This document shows, piece after piece, positions 40,132 to 49,941 of a stretch of DNA of 64,000 bases (positions are counted from its first letter, which is position 1; every line of letters begins with the position of its first letter). Source of the stretch: Deltaproteobacteria bacterium (GTDB lineage Bacteria; Myxococcota_A; Polyangia; Polyangiales; Ga0077539). The stretch is taken from positions 124,001 to 188,000 of the forward strand of contig JADJAE010000003.1 in NCBI GenBank assembly GCA_016704445.1, given 5' to 3'. Position numbers and translations under genes: made by a program. A model generated the notes under the pieces. The model saw only the letters and a list, made by a program, of their open reading frames with translations. It searched no databases and was not told the DNA's origin.

Positions 40132-43100
40132 ATGAGGCGATCGCCCGTGCCGAGGGACTACAAAGAGACGTGCCTGCTGCCCAAGACGGCCTTCCCGATG
40201 AAGGGAGACCTCTTCAAGCGTGAGCCCCAGTGGCTCGCCCGCTGGGAGTCCACGCGGCTCTACGAGCGCATCCTCGAGCGCCCGACGGAGCACCGCTTCG
40301 TCTTCCACGACGGGCCGCCCTACGCCAACGGGCACATGCACTACGGGCACATCCTCAACAACGCGTTGAAGGACTTCGTCACCCGCTCTCGCAACCTGCT
40401 GGGCGAGCGCACCCGCTTCATCCCCGGCTGGGACTGCCACGGCCTCCCCATCGAGCTCAACGTCGACCGCGAGGTGAAGCGCAAGAAGGAGCAGGTCTCC
40501 CCCACGGAGATGCGCGTCCGCTGCCGCGACGAGGCCGCGAAGTGGGTCGACGTGCAGCGCACCGAGCGCAAGCGCCTCGGCGTGCTCGGCACCTGGGAGA
40601 AGCCCTACCTCACCATGAACCCCGGCTTCGAGGCGCAGGTCATCCGCGCCCTCAAGGCCTTCGTCGCCAACGAGATCGTCTACCGCGGCAAGAAGCCCGT
40701 GCAGTGGTGCTGGCACTGCCGCACGGCCCTCGCCGAGGCCGAGGTGGAGTACGCCGAGGCCCACGTCTCGCCGAGCATCTACGTGAAGTTCGCGCTCGAC
40801 GCGGCGGGCGTCGAAGCCCTGCGCGCGAAGCTCCCCGAGGGCGTCACCCGCGTCTCCGCCGTCATCTGGACCACCACCCCGTGGACCATCCCGGCCAACC
40901 TCGCCATCGCCGTCCACCCGGCGCTCGACTACGTCGTGCTCAAGGGCGCCGACGGCGAAGGCCTGCTGGTCGCCGCCTCGCTCGCCGAGTCCGTCGCGAA
41001 GTCCGCGGGCCTCACCGAAGTGGTCGTCGGCCCGGTCTTCAAGGGCGAAGCTCTGGTGGGTCTCCAGGGCCGGCACCCCTTCGAGGCGCGCTGGTCGACC
41101 CTCTTCGGGGCCGACCACGTGGAGAGCGGCGCGGGCACCGGCCTCGTGCACACCGCCCCCGGCCACGGACGCGACGACTACAAGCTCGGCACCGCCCACG
41201 GCCTGGAGGCCTACGCCCCCGTCGGCGACGACGGCCGGTACACGGGCGAGCTCGGCGACGGGGCCAAGGCCATGGGGCTCGAGGGGCAGTTCGTCTTCGA
41301 CGCCAACCCCGTGGTCGAGCAGCACCTGCGCTCCGTGGGCGCGCTGCTCCATGAGCCCGGGCAGAAGATCACCCACAAGTACCCGATCTGCTGGCGCTGC
41401 AAGAGCCCGCTCATCACCCGCGCGACCACCCAGTGGTTCATCGCGATGGACGAGCCCATGAAGGCCGCGGGCTCCGATGGCCGCACGCTTCGTCAGCGAG
41501 CGCTCTCGGAGATCGACCGCCTCGCCGCCGACGGCGCCCGCGCCGAGGGAGAGGGCGTCGCGCGGGGCTGGGTCCCGTCCTGGGGCAGGGAGCGCATCCG
41601 AGGGATGATCGAGGCCCGCCCCGACTGGTGCATCTCGCGGCAGCGCATCTGGGGCGTGCCCATCCCCGCGGTGCAGCACAAGGCCACCGGCGAGGTGGTG
41701 CTGACCACCGAGCTCCTCGACCACGTCGCGAAGGTCTTTGCCGAGCGAGGCGCGGACGCCTGGTACAGCGACGACCCGTCGGTGCTGCCCGCGGAGATTC
41801 GCTGCGCCGACGGCTCGCTGCGGCCTCGCGAGGAGTTCACCCGCGACCCGAGCATCATCGACGTGTGGTTCGAGTCGGGCAGCTCGTTCTACGCGGTGTG
41901 CGAGCCCGAGCCCGACCTCGGCGCCAAGGTCGACCTCTACCTCGAAGGCAGCGACCAGCACCGAGGGTGGTTCCACTCGTCGCTGCTGGTGGGCTGCGCC
42001 GTGCTGGGCGAGGCGCCCTACCGCGCGGTGCTCACCCACGGCTTCGTCTGCGACGACCAGGGCAGGCCCTACTCCAAGAGCGACATCCGCCGCCGCCAGG
42101 AGGCGCGCCGCGACGAGATCACCGCGCGCATCACCAGGGGCGAGGCCCTCGACGCCGTGCTGGCCGCGATGAAGAGCACCTGGGCGACGCCCGAGAAGGT
42201 CGCCGACGCGAAGAAGCGCCTCGGGAAGAAGACCTCCCTCGACGACGTTGCTCTCGCCATCGCCCAGGACGACATCGAGTTCATCCCCCGGAGAAGATCA
42301 TCGCCGAGCAGGGCGCGGAGCTGTTTCGCGCGTGGGCCGTCTTCGTCGACTACGAGAACGACATGCCCTACTCGCGCGCGGTGCTCAATCAGGCGATCGA
42401 CGCCTACCGGCGGGTGCGCAACACGCTCCGCTTCATGCTGGGCGCGCTGCGCGAGGAGCCCGCCCCGCTGGTCACCGAGGTCGCGCTCGAACCGCTCGAC
42501 CGCTGGGCCCTCGTGCGCCTCGGCGAGGTGCTCGCGAAGTGCGAGAAGGCCTACCGGCAGTACGCCTTCCGCGAGGTCTTCGCGACGGTGGTGGAGTTCT
42601 GCCAGGACCTCTCCGCCCTCTACCTCGACGCCTCCAAGGACCGCCTCTACAACGACGCCGCCGACTCCCCCCGGCGTCGCTCGGCGCTCGCCACGATGCA
42701 GCACCTGGTGCGCTCGCTCGCGGCGGTCATCGCCCCGATCCTCCCCTTCTCCGCCGAGGACGTCTGGGATCACCTCCCGGCCTTCGAGGCGAAGGGCGAC
42801 AGCGTGCACCTGGAGTTCTGGCCGACCGTCCCCGCGATCGAGGACGGCGAGGCGCTGCTGATCGATGAAGCAGATCGGCCTCGTGCGCGACGCGGTCTTC
42901 GCGCAGCTCGAGCCCGTGGTGCAGGCCTGGGGCGTGGAGAAGCAGGCCGCGAAGAAGGCCGGCCGTGAGCCCGGCGCGGGCGAGGCGACCTTCGCCGACG
43001 GCGCCCGCATCGACCACGCCCGCGACGCCGCCGTGACCATCGGGCCCTTCTCCGAGGCCGAGCGCGCGAGCATCACCCTGACCGACGCGCAGGTCGCCGA

Positions 43101-43284
43101 GCTGCTCGGGCTGGGCGAGTTGCACCTCGCGCCGACCGTCTCGGACGTGGGCGCGCGCCGCGCGGCGGGGCCTCCGTGTGACCGTTGCTGGCGTCGTCGT
43201 GGCGACGTAGGCACGGACGGGCTATGTCCACGCTGCCGTCACGCCGTCGATGTCTTTGACCGCGCCGCTGGCGCTTCCGCCTAG
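40132..43284 (+). CDS. ileS: Isoleucyl-tRNA synthetase, two frame breaks, atypical KMSKS region
   Basis: Class I synthetase of about 1050 residues charging tRNA-Ile. The HIGH motif appears as PPYANGHMHYGH (residues 62-73) followed by PGWDCHGLPIE; the editing domain has WTTTPWTIPANLAIAVHP; WFESGSSFYAV and LYLEGSDQHRGWFHSSLL are normal. The KMSKS loop reads GRPYSKS (644-650), and about 72 extra residues separate it from PPEKIIAEQGAELFRAW. A C-terminal zinc ribbon is present (CDRCWRRRG...CPRC). Breaks lie at a C run at 42285-42289 (one C missing restores FIPPEKII) and near 42862 (two bases missing). ileS is normally single-copy and essential, so these are likely errors. The ATG is preceded only by G's. 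Confidence 0.92.
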
Positions 43285-43291
43285 AGGATCC

Positions 43292-43978
43292 ATGAGCGAA
43301 GAGAACCCGACTCCCGAAGCCCCCGAGACCTCTGAGAAGGTCGCGACGTCCGCGAAGGCGAAGCCGGCGGTTCAGCCCGTGACCGCCCGCGACTGGATCT
43401 TCCTCGCCGTGGTCGCCCTCGGCAGTGCAGGCCTCGACCTCTGGAGCAAGGCCTGGGCGCTCGGTCGGCTGTCCCGCTCGGTGCCCAATCCCCCGCCGCT
43501 GTGTTCTCCGCCGCCGGGGCTTCAGCACTACCTGCCGCAGCGCGTGGCCAACCGCGAGATCGTCCTCATCAAGGACTACCTCGACCTTCAGTACGCGGAG
43601 AACTGCGGCGGCGCCTGGGGCCTGCTGCACGGCGCGAGCGAGGCCATCCGCCGGCCCTTCTTCCTGCTGGTCACCTTCGGCGCCATCGCCTTCATCGTGC
43701 ACCTCTACCGCACCATGGAGCCCGGCCAGCGCCTGATGAAGTGGGCCCTGCCGCTGGTGCTGGGCGGCGCCATCGGCAACCTCGTCGACCGGGTGCGCCT
43801 CGGCTACGTGGTGGACTTCATCCACATGCACGTGAAGCTGCGCTTCCACTGGCCGACCTACAACGTCGCCGACATCGCGATCTCCGTGGGCATCGGGCTG
43901 ATGGTGCTCGAGTACATCATCGGCCCGAAGAAGGCCCCGAGCACGGTCGCGCCGACCCCGGTGGCCACGACGCCGTGA
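43292..43978 (+). CDS. lspA: Lipoprotein signal peptidase LspA
   Basis: Inner-membrane aspartyl protease that removes the signal peptide from prolipoproteins. It has 228 residues: a Glu/Ala/Lys/Pro tail of about 30 residues not found in E. coli LspA, then four membrane segments. The family signatures are GGAIGNLVDRVRLGYVVDFI with catalytic D166 and PTYNVADIAI with catalytic D194. AGAGGATCC just upstream of the ATG provides a ribosome binding site. It lies 7 bp after ileS, the common ileS-lspA arrangement, and overlaps lgt by GTGA. It serves the many lipoproteins encoded nearby. Confidence 0.95.
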   Translation: MSEENPTPEAPETSEKVATSAKAKPAVQPVTARDWIFLAVVALGSAGLDLWSKAWALGRLSRSVPNPPPLCSPPPGLQHYLPQRVANREIVLIKDYLDLQYAENCGGAWGLLHGASEAIRRPFFLLVTFGAIAFIVHLYRTMEPGQRLMKWALPLVLGGAIGNLVDRVRLGYVVDFIHMHVKLRFHWPTYNVADIAISVGIGLMVLEYIIGPKKAPSTVAPTPVATTP

Positions 43979-44901
43979 GGCCCATCCTCGTCGCGCTGTT
44001 CGGGGTCGAGCTCCCCGCATACTTCGCGATGCTGGCGATGGGCTTCGCGCTGGCCACCTTCATCGGCGCCCGCTGGCTCGGGCGCCTGGGGCAGGACCGA
44101 GAGGTCGTCATCGACCTTGGCCTCGCGATGGTGGTCGCCGGGGTCATCGGCTCGCGCCTCCTGCACGTCATCGCCGACGGGTACTTCTGGGACTACGTGC
44201 ACCTCTGCACCGACCCCGCGAGGGTCTCGTGGCGCATCACCCGCGAGCACTGCCTCCATAGCTCGGTCAACGGCATCTGGGATCAGGCCCACGGCGTCTG
44301 CCACCCGAAGGAGGCCAACTGCTTCGCGTGGGCGGCCTTCTGGGCGGGCGGGCTCACCTACTACGGCGGTCTCATCGGCGCGGTCGGCTACGCGGTGTAC
44401 TTCCTCCGCCGCGAGCGCTTCCCCTTCTGGAAGGCCGCCGACATGGCGGGCTTCGCGGTGGCCATCGGGCTCGCCTGGGGGCGCATGGGCTGCTTCCTCG
44501 CGGGCTGCTGCTTCGGCGTCACCTGCGAGCACCCCTGGAGCGCGTGGTTTCCCCGGTACTCCCCCGCGAGCGAGGCGCAGTACCGCGCGCACCGGCTGGC
44601 CAGCGAGGCGCTGCCCGCGCTGCCGGTGCACCCGACGCAGCTCTACGAGGCCGCCGGGTCGCTGGCCATCGCGGCGGTGGGCTACTACCTCATCGCCCCG
44701 AGAAAGCGCTTCGACGGGCAGGTCTTCGTCTTCTTCCTGGTGAGCTACTCGCTGCTGCGCTTCGCGGTGGAGATCCTGCGCAACGACGACCGCGGCGGGC
44801 TCCTCGGGCTCAGCACCTCGCAGCTCATCTCGCTGCTCATCACCCTCGCGCTCATCCCCGTGTACCGCTGGCTGCGCGCCCGCTCGCTCGCCGCGGCGTA
44901 G
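43975..44901 (+). CDS. lgt: Prolipoprotein diacylglyceryl transferase Lgt
   Basis: Transfers diacylglyceryl from phosphatidylglycerol to the lipobox Cys, the step before LspA. It has 308 residues with seven hydrophobic segments. Family landmarks: VVAGVIGSRLLHVI, FWAGGLTYYGGLIGAV, GLAWGRMGCFLAGCCFG, VHPTQLYEAAGSL and RFAVEILRNDDRG. The position equivalent to E. coli His103 (HGGL) is Tyr (YGGL). An insertion after the second segment carries several Cys (HLCTDPARV, EHCLHSS, GVCHPKEANC) and is probably periplasmic. The GTG start overlaps the lspA stop (GTGA), so the two consecutive pathway enzymes are coupled. Confidence 0.94.
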   Translation: MRPILVALFGVELPAYFAMLAMGFALATFIGARWLGRLGQDREVVIDLGLAMVVAGVIGSRLLHVIADGYFWDYVHLCTDPARVSWRITREHCLHSSVNGIWDQAHGVCHPKEANCFAWAAFWAGGLTYYGGLIGAVGYAVYFLRRERFPFWKAADMAGFAVAIGLAWGRMGCFLAGCCFGVTCEHPWSAWFPRYSPASEAQYRAHRLASEALPALPVHPTQLYEAAGSLAIAAVGYYLIAPRKRFDGQVFVFFLVSYSLLRFAVEILRNDDRGGLLGLSTSQLISLLITLALIPVYRWLRARSLAAA

Positions 44902-44905
44902 TCGC

Positions 44906-46819
44906 TCAGCGCAGGAGCTGCCCGTACACCGAGGCCATCGCCTCGACGAGGCCCTCCGGGCGCGGCAGCACGGCGTAGCGCGAGGTGCCGAACATCGCCG
45001 GCAGGTGCGAGCGCGACTGCGCATCGATCGCCAGCGTGAAGACCTGCACGCCCACGTCGTGGGCCTCGCGCACGGCCTTGTTCACGTCCGCCACGCCGTA
45101 GCGCCCCTCGTAGCGGTCGTAGTCCGTCGGCCGGCCGTCGCTCACCACCAGCAGCAGCCGACGTCTGGCGCGGGCGCGGGAGAGGATCCACGACGCGTGG
45201 CGCAGCGCCGGGCCGATGCGCGTGTAGCCAGCGGGCGCCACCGAGGCGAGCCGACGCCAGGAGCCCGCCCACGGGTCGGTCATCCCCTTGATCACCTCGA
45301 AGCGACAGTCGCGACGGGTGTTACTGTGAAACGACGCGACCCCCACCTCGTCATGAAGCCCCGCGAGCGCCTCGCCCAGCACGATCACCGAGTCGCGCGC
45401 CACGTCGATCACCCGCCGCCCGCCGACCCAGCCGTCGCTCGACAGGCTCGCGTCGAGCAGGATGATCGTGGCCGTATCGCGCCCGTGCTTCCTTCGCGAC
45501 GTATGGAGCCGGTCGGGCGGGGAGTGCCCCGCGCAGAGGCAGGCGTAGCGCTCGACCATGGCGTCGGTGTCCACGTCCGGCCCGTCGGGCTGACGGTTGC
45601 GCCACGCGCGCCCGAGCTCGATGCGCTCGAACTCCGCCCGCAGCCCACGCACCTCCCGACGGTGGCGGTGCAGCACCCGGCGCACCAGCTCCGTCGCCCG
45701 GTCGCTGGGGAGGGTCTCCGCGGCCATGCTCGCCCGCACGGTGCACCAGGCGTCGCGCCAGGCCCGCTGGCGCTCGTCCCACTCGTGGTAGCGGTACGCG
45801 AGGCCGCCCGGCGCGGCGTCGTCGGCGAGGTCGCCCGCGGAGCCGTCGAGCATCACGTCCGCCCGGTAGAGCGAGCGCGAGGTCTCCGAGGTGCGGATCA
45901 CCTCGCGCATGTCGAGCTCGTCGAGCGCCTCGCCCTGGGCGCCCATCTCGTCGCTGCCGTCGAGCGCCTTGCGGCCGCCCTTGTACTCCTCGGCGGTGTG
46001 AACCTTCTCGAAGGAGTGAACGAGCGGGTTCTCGTCCGTGCGGTCGCGGTTCATCTCGATGCGCCGCACGTGGTCGCGGTCCTTGCCTCGGCGCTCGGTG
46101 CCGCCGGGCATGGCGCTCTGGGGCATCGGGCGCTGCTTCGATCCGCTCGCCTCGCCCTCTTTCACGCGAGGTCCCAGCGGCGCCCACGAGGCCACCGGGG
46201 GCACGACGCTCCCTCGTCGCGTGGGCAGCGCGCGAAGCTCCGACCAACGCGCCTCCGCGTCCCGGGCGAGCACCTCGGGAGAGCGAAGCGTGCTCAGACC
46301 AGAGAGGGAGTCTCGCACCACCGCCTCGAGCGCGGCCTCCCTCGGGGCGAGCGTCGAGGGCTCCGGTCGGAGGGCGAGCTCCCAGCGGGCGACCTCGTCG
46401 AAGAGCTCGTCGACCCCGGGCAGCATCGAGAGCGCCTCCTGCCGCACCGCGGGGGCGGCGAGGGCGGTCCATAGCAGGGCTTCGTCGCGGTCGAGAGAGC
46501 GCGGGGCGTAGAGCCCCAGGCGCAGCGTGGCCACCGCGCACACCACGCGGTGCAGGTAACCCCGCTCGCCGTCCTCTCGGCCCTCCCCGAGGCTGAGCAT
46601 CCGTGGCAGGTGGAGGGTGCCCGGCGACTGTCCGCCGAGGCCCTCCGCGCCGCGGATCTGCACGGCGTCTCCCATGAGCGCCGAGGCCACGATCGCCATG
46701 CGGGGGCTCACGTCGTCGAGCTGCCCCGCGCGGGCGAGGCTCTCCGCCGACGGGGGCCGCCGCACGATCGAGCGGGCTCCGCGGTAGAGCCAGCCGAAGA
46801 GCGCTTCGTCCCAACCCAT
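44906..46819 (-). CDS. norD: Nitric oxide reductase activation protein NorD
   Basis: Protein of 637 residues, soluble. The N-terminal two thirds are helical. The C-terminal ~190 residues form a von Willebrand A domain with a MIDAS motif LLDASLSSDGW (near residue 453), SVIVLGEALAGLHDEVG, and the NorD/CoxE-like phrases GYTRIGPALRHASWIL and LLLVVSDGRPTDYD. With the NorQ AAA+ protein it forms the chaperone pair that inserts metal (non-heme iron) into NorB. It is last in the norCBQD operon, 3 bp after norQ. The lgt stop on the other strand is only 4 bp away, so there is no room for a separate terminator. Confidence 0.93.
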   Translation of the reverse strand: MGWDEALFGWLYRGARSIVRRPPSAESLARAGQLDDVSPRMAIVASALMGDAVQIRGAEGLGGQSPGTLHLPRMLSLGEGREDGERGYLHRVVCAVATLRLGLYAPRSLDRDEALLWTALAAPAVRQEALSMLPGVDELFDEVARWELALRPEPSTLAPREAALEAVVRDSLSGLSTLRSPEVLARDAEARWSELRALPTRRGSVVPPVASWAPLGPRVKEGEASGSKQRPMPQSAMPGGTERRGKDRDHVRRIEMNRDRTDENPLVHSFEKVHTAEEYKGGRKALDGSDEMGAQGEALDELDMREVIRTSETSRSLYRADVMLDGSAGDLADDAAPGGLAYRYHEWDERQRAWRDAWCTVRASMAAETLPSDRATELVRRVLHRHRREVRGLRAEFERIELGRAWRNRQPDGPDVDTDAMVERYACLCAGHSPPDRLHTSRRKHGRDTATIILLDASLSSDGWVGGRRVIDVARDSVIVLGEALAGLHDEVGVASFHSNTRRDCRFEVIKGMTDPWAGSWRRLASVAPAGYTRIGPALRHASWILSRARARRRLLLVVSDGRPTDYDRYEGRYGVADVNKAVREAHDVGVQVFTLAIDAQSRSHLPAMFGTSRYAVLPRPEGLVEAMASVYGQLLR

Positions 46820-46822
46820 CGG

Positions 46823-47609
46823 TCAGAACACCATGTCGGCGAGGTCTTGCAGGGCGCGGCCCGTGGTGGGGTCGTCGGTGAGGGGCTGCACGATGGCCGC
46901 CGAGCAGGCGATCCTCGGCGCGAGGCCCGAGCGCATCAGCGTCGCGGCGCCCACGAGGAGGCGCGTGGAGACGGTCTCCGCGAGGCCCGGCTCGTCGAGC
47001 GCGCGCACCTTCGTCGCGAGGGTCACGAGCTTGCGTGCGATGGCCGCGTCGACGCCGGACTCCGCGCGCACGATCTCGGCCTCGATGTCCGCCGGGGGAT
47101 AGTCGAACTGCATCGCCACGAAGCGCTGGCGGGTGGACGGCTTGAGCTCCTTGAGCCCGCGTCGGTAGCCCGGGTTGAAGCTCACCACCAGCATGAACTC
47201 CGGCGGGGCGCTGAGGGCCTCGTCGCGGCGGTCGACGAAGAGCTGGCGGCGGTGGTCGCTCAGCGGGTGCACCACCACGATGACGTCGCTCGCGCGCCTC
47301 GGCGATCTCGTCGAGGTAGAGCACGGCGCCCTCGCGCACCGCGCGGGTGACCGGCCCGTCCTGCCAGAGGGTCTCTGCGCCGCGGACGATCCAGCGGCCC
47401 AGGAGGTCGGCCGCGGAGGTCTCGTCGTTGCAGGCGACGGTCACCAGCGGTCGCCCGATCTCCGCGGCCATGTGCTCGACGAAGCGCGACTTGCCGCACC
47501 CCGTCGGGCCCTTGAGCATCACCGGGAGCCGGGCTTCGTAGGCCCGGCGGAACACCTCGACCTCGTGGCGTACCGCCCGATAGTAGGGGGCCGGGCCCGG
47601 GTCGCTCAC
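46823..47609 (-). CDS. norQ: NorQ/CbbQ-type AAA+ ATPase, one frameshift
   Basis: MoxR-class AAA+ protein of about 262 residues working with NorD to activate the NO reductase. Walker A KGPTGCGKSRF (residues 33-43), Walker B region GAVLYLDEIAEAR, then after a break near 47289 (one extra base on the coding strand) the reading resumes as SDVIVVVHPLSDHRRQLFVD, FMLVVSFNPGYRRGLKELKPSTRQRF (arginine finger and pore region) and a helical lid. The ATG overlaps the norB stop by 4 bp. The correction gives a normal-length NorQ, so loss of function is unlikely. Confidence 0.92.
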
Positions 47610-48997
47610 GCGATGCCCTCGGCGTGACCGGCGGTGATGGCCTCCTCCGGGGTCTCGTCGCTGGCGCCCGCGGGCAGCACCTCGCCGACCGGGCGGCCGT
47701 ACTTGATGAAGTTCCAGATGAAGGCGCCGATGCCGAAGGTGAACAGCGACGCGGCGAGGATGAGCCCGACGAAGTGCACCTGGATCTCCCGCTGCACCAC
47801 GATGAAGTCCATGCCGACGCGGCGCTCCAGGTAGACCTGGGTGATGCCGGCGACGGCGAAGGCGGCGGTCATCGCGACCATGCCGATGTTCGAGGTCCAG
47901 AAGGCGATCTGCGCCGACGGGGCATCATGGCGACGCCGGCCGGTGAGGTTGGGCAGCGCGTAGGTGATGATCGCGAGCACGATCATGGCGTAGGCGCCCC
48001 AGAAGGCCAGGTGGCCGTGCATCGCGGTGATGAGCGTGCCGTGGGTGTAGAGGTTCACCTGCGGGATCGTGTGCGCGAAGCCCAGGAAGCCGGCGCCCAC
48101 GAAGGACATGATCGAGCAGCCGACGGTCCAGAGGAGCGCGTTGCGGTTGGGGTGGTTGCGGCCGCCCTTGCGGGCCATGGTCACGGCGTAGATGGCCATG
48201 CCGAGGAAGGCGAGGGGCTCGAGCGCGCTGAAGAGGCCGCCGATCCACTTCCAATAGCGCGGCGTGCCGATGTAGTAGTAGTGGTGCCCGGTGCCGAGGA
48301 TGCCCGAGAGGAACGTGAGCCCGACGATCACGTAGAGCCACTTCTCGATCACCTCCCGGTCGACGCCGGTGAGCTTGATGAGCAGGAACGACAGGATCCC
48401 GCCCATGATGAGCTCCCAGACGCCTTCGACCCAGAGGTGGACCACCCACCAGCGCCAGTAGGAGTCGCTGGTCTGGTTGACCGTGGGGATCATGCCCGGG
48501 AGGTAGAGCAGCGCGGCGGCGAAGAGCCCGAAGAAGAGCACCAGGCTCGTCGTGGTGAAGCGCCGACCGTTCTTCACGGTCATCCCGATGTTGAAGATGA
48601 ACGCGAGGACGTCGATGACCACGAGGAAGTCGAGCGGCCTCGGGATCTCGAGGAACTTGCGCCCCTCCCACCAGTTGAAGTGGAAGCCGATGATGGCCGT
48701 GACGCCGGTGACGACGAGCGCCCCGAGCTGCACCAGGGCCAGCTTGGGGGAGTAGAGCTCGCTCTCCGACTCCTCGGGGATGATGTAGTAGGCGGCTCCC
48801 ATGAAGCCGCAGAGGAGCCACATCACCAGGAGGTTGGTGTGCGTGGCGCGCGCGGCGTGGAAGGGGATGATCGCGTGCAGGTTGTCATAGCCCGCGTGCG
48901 CGAAGCCCATGATGAAGCCGTAGATGAGCTGCAGCGACAGGAGGAGCATGCAGGTGGCGAAGAACCACCACGCGACTCGTTGGGACTCGTACTTCAC
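47606..48997 (-). CDS. norB: Nitric oxide reductase large subunit NorB (cNor type)
   Basis: Catalytic subunit reducing 2 NO to N2O; heme b, heme b3 and FeB centre; 463 residues with 12 membrane segments. All ligands fall at positions offset by exactly 20 from the well-studied Pseudomonas NorB as I recall it (later residues) or by 7 (first His). These are H53 and H329 for heme b, H327 for heme b3, H187, H238 and H239 with E191 for FeB, and E195 and E260 nearby. The absence of the ~280-residue N-terminal quinol-binding extension makes this the cytochrome c-dependent type. It overlaps norC by 4 bp and norQ by 4 bp. Confidence 0.96.
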   Translation of the reverse strand: MKYESQRVAWWFFATCMLLLSLQLIYGFIMGFAHAGYDNLHAIIPFHAARATHTNLLVMWLLCGFMGAAYYIIPEESESELYSPKLALVQLGALVVTGVTAIIGFHFNWWEGRKFLEIPRPLDFLVVIDVLAFIFNIGMTVKNGRRFTTTSLVLFFGLFAAALLYLPGMIPTVNQTSDSYWRWWVVHLWVEGVWELIMGGILSFLLIKLTGVDREVIEKWLYVIVGLTFLSGILGTGHHYYYIGTPRYWKWIGGLFSALEPLAFLGMAIYAVTMARKGGRNHPNRNALLWTVGCSIMSFVGAGFLGFAHTIPQVNLYTHGTLITAMHGHLAFWGAYAMIVLAIITYALPNLTGRRRHDAPSAQIAFWTSNIGMVAMTAAFAVAGITQVYLERRVGMDFIVVQREIQVHFVGLILAASLFTFGIGAFIWNFIKYGRPVGEVLPAGASDETPEEAITAGHAEGIA

Positions 48998-49695
48998 GGT
49001 CGCACCTCGGTACGGAGCTGGGAGAGGAACGCGACGAGCTCGCGGATCTGCGGCTCGGTCAGGGGGAGGCGAGGCATCAGGGTCCCCGGCTTGACGGCTT
49101 GCGGGTCGTGCAGCCAGCGGGTGAGGTAGTCGGCGTTCAGCCGGTCGCCGACGTGGTCGAGCGCGGGGCCCACGGCGCCGCCGCGTCCGCCCAGCGCGTG
49201 GCAGGCCACGCAGAGCTGGTTGAACACCTGCGGACGGTCATCCGAGGGCGCGATCGCCCCGGAGGGCAACGCGACCTGGTTGAGCGTCGGCTCCGGGGGG
49301 AAGCCGTTGAGGTCCATCCCGTCGATCCACTGGAGGAAGGCCACCAGGTCGTCGATCTGGCCGGGGTTGAAGTGGTAGTTCTGCATCTGCCGCTGGCCCG
49401 GGTACATCGCCGCCGGGTCGCGCAGCATGGCGCGGATGAACTCCGGGCCGCGCCGTCGGTACACCCGCGTCAGCTCCGGGGCGTAGTAGGCGCCCTCGCC
49501 GAGAAGGGTGTGACAGCCCATGCAGTTGTTGTGGTCCCAGAGGTCCTTGCCTCGGGCGACGGCGGGGGTGATGCGTTCGGCGTGGGTCTGCGCGGGGATG
49601 CGTCGAAACGAGTCGATCGTCAGCCCCACCATGGCCAGTGAGCACACTGCTGTACCCACGAGAAAAAACGCTCGTGCAGCCTTCTTCGAGAGCAT
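48994..49695 (-). CDS. norC: Nitric oxide reductase small subunit NorC with a second cytochrome c domain
   Basis: Membrane-anchored electron-entry subunit. Residues 10-28 form the anchor; the first heme site is CMGCH (58-62), within the normal NorC domain (GEGAYYAPELTRVY, MYPGQRQMQNYHF). After about residue 150 comes a second c-type domain with CVACH (162-166), GPALDHVGDR and a candidate Met ligand in LMPRLPL (207). Typical NorC is about 150 residues with one heme; this one is 233 with two. The extra domain probably replaces or docks a soluble donor cytochrome. AGGA precedes the ATG. First gene of the operon. Confidence 0.93.
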   Translation of the reverse strand: MLSKKAARAFFLVGTAVCSLAMVGLTIDSFRRIPAQTHAERITPAVARGKDLWDHNNCMGCHTLLGEGAYYAPELTRVYRRRGPEFIRAMLRDPAAMYPGQRQMQNYHFNPGQIDDLVAFLQWIDGMDLNGFPPEPTLNQVALPSGAIAPSDDRPQVFNQLCVACHALGGRGGAVGPALDHVGDRLNADYLTRWLHDPQAVKPGTLMPRLPLTEPQIRELVAFLSQLRTEVRP

Positions 49696-49780
49696 CGCGT
49701 CGGTCCTGTCGCGAGGGGCCCGGTGATGCCGCGCATGCTGTACGCGCGTCGAACCCTCGTTCGTGGCTCCATGGGCTGCT

Positions 49781-49809
49781 TCCCCCTATCGGGGAATGAC
49801 ATCCGTCAT
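49781..49809. promoter_or_regulatory. Inverted repeats upstream of norC (candidate FNR/NnrR-class box)
   Basis: ATGAC-ATCC-GTCAT (49796-49809) is a perfect 14-bp palindrome about 100 bp before the norC ATG. Its core TGAC-N4-GTCA matches the centre of the TTGAC-N4-GTCAA boxes bound by NnrR/DNR regulators. TCCCC-CTATC-GGGGA (49781-49795) adjoins it on the gene side. A box centred near 49802 would place the start of transcription near 49761 if bound at -41.5. Confidence 0.45.
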
Positions 49810-49941
49810 CGGAGACGAAGGGGAACTCCCGCTGACGCGCCGCGCACCACGGCAGGCCTCGCAGATTCAGGAGAGGCGAAATGATTGCGCGAGGGCTTGC
49901 GGCATCGAAGACACCGCCGAAGCGCCTCCGCTTCGGGGCGC

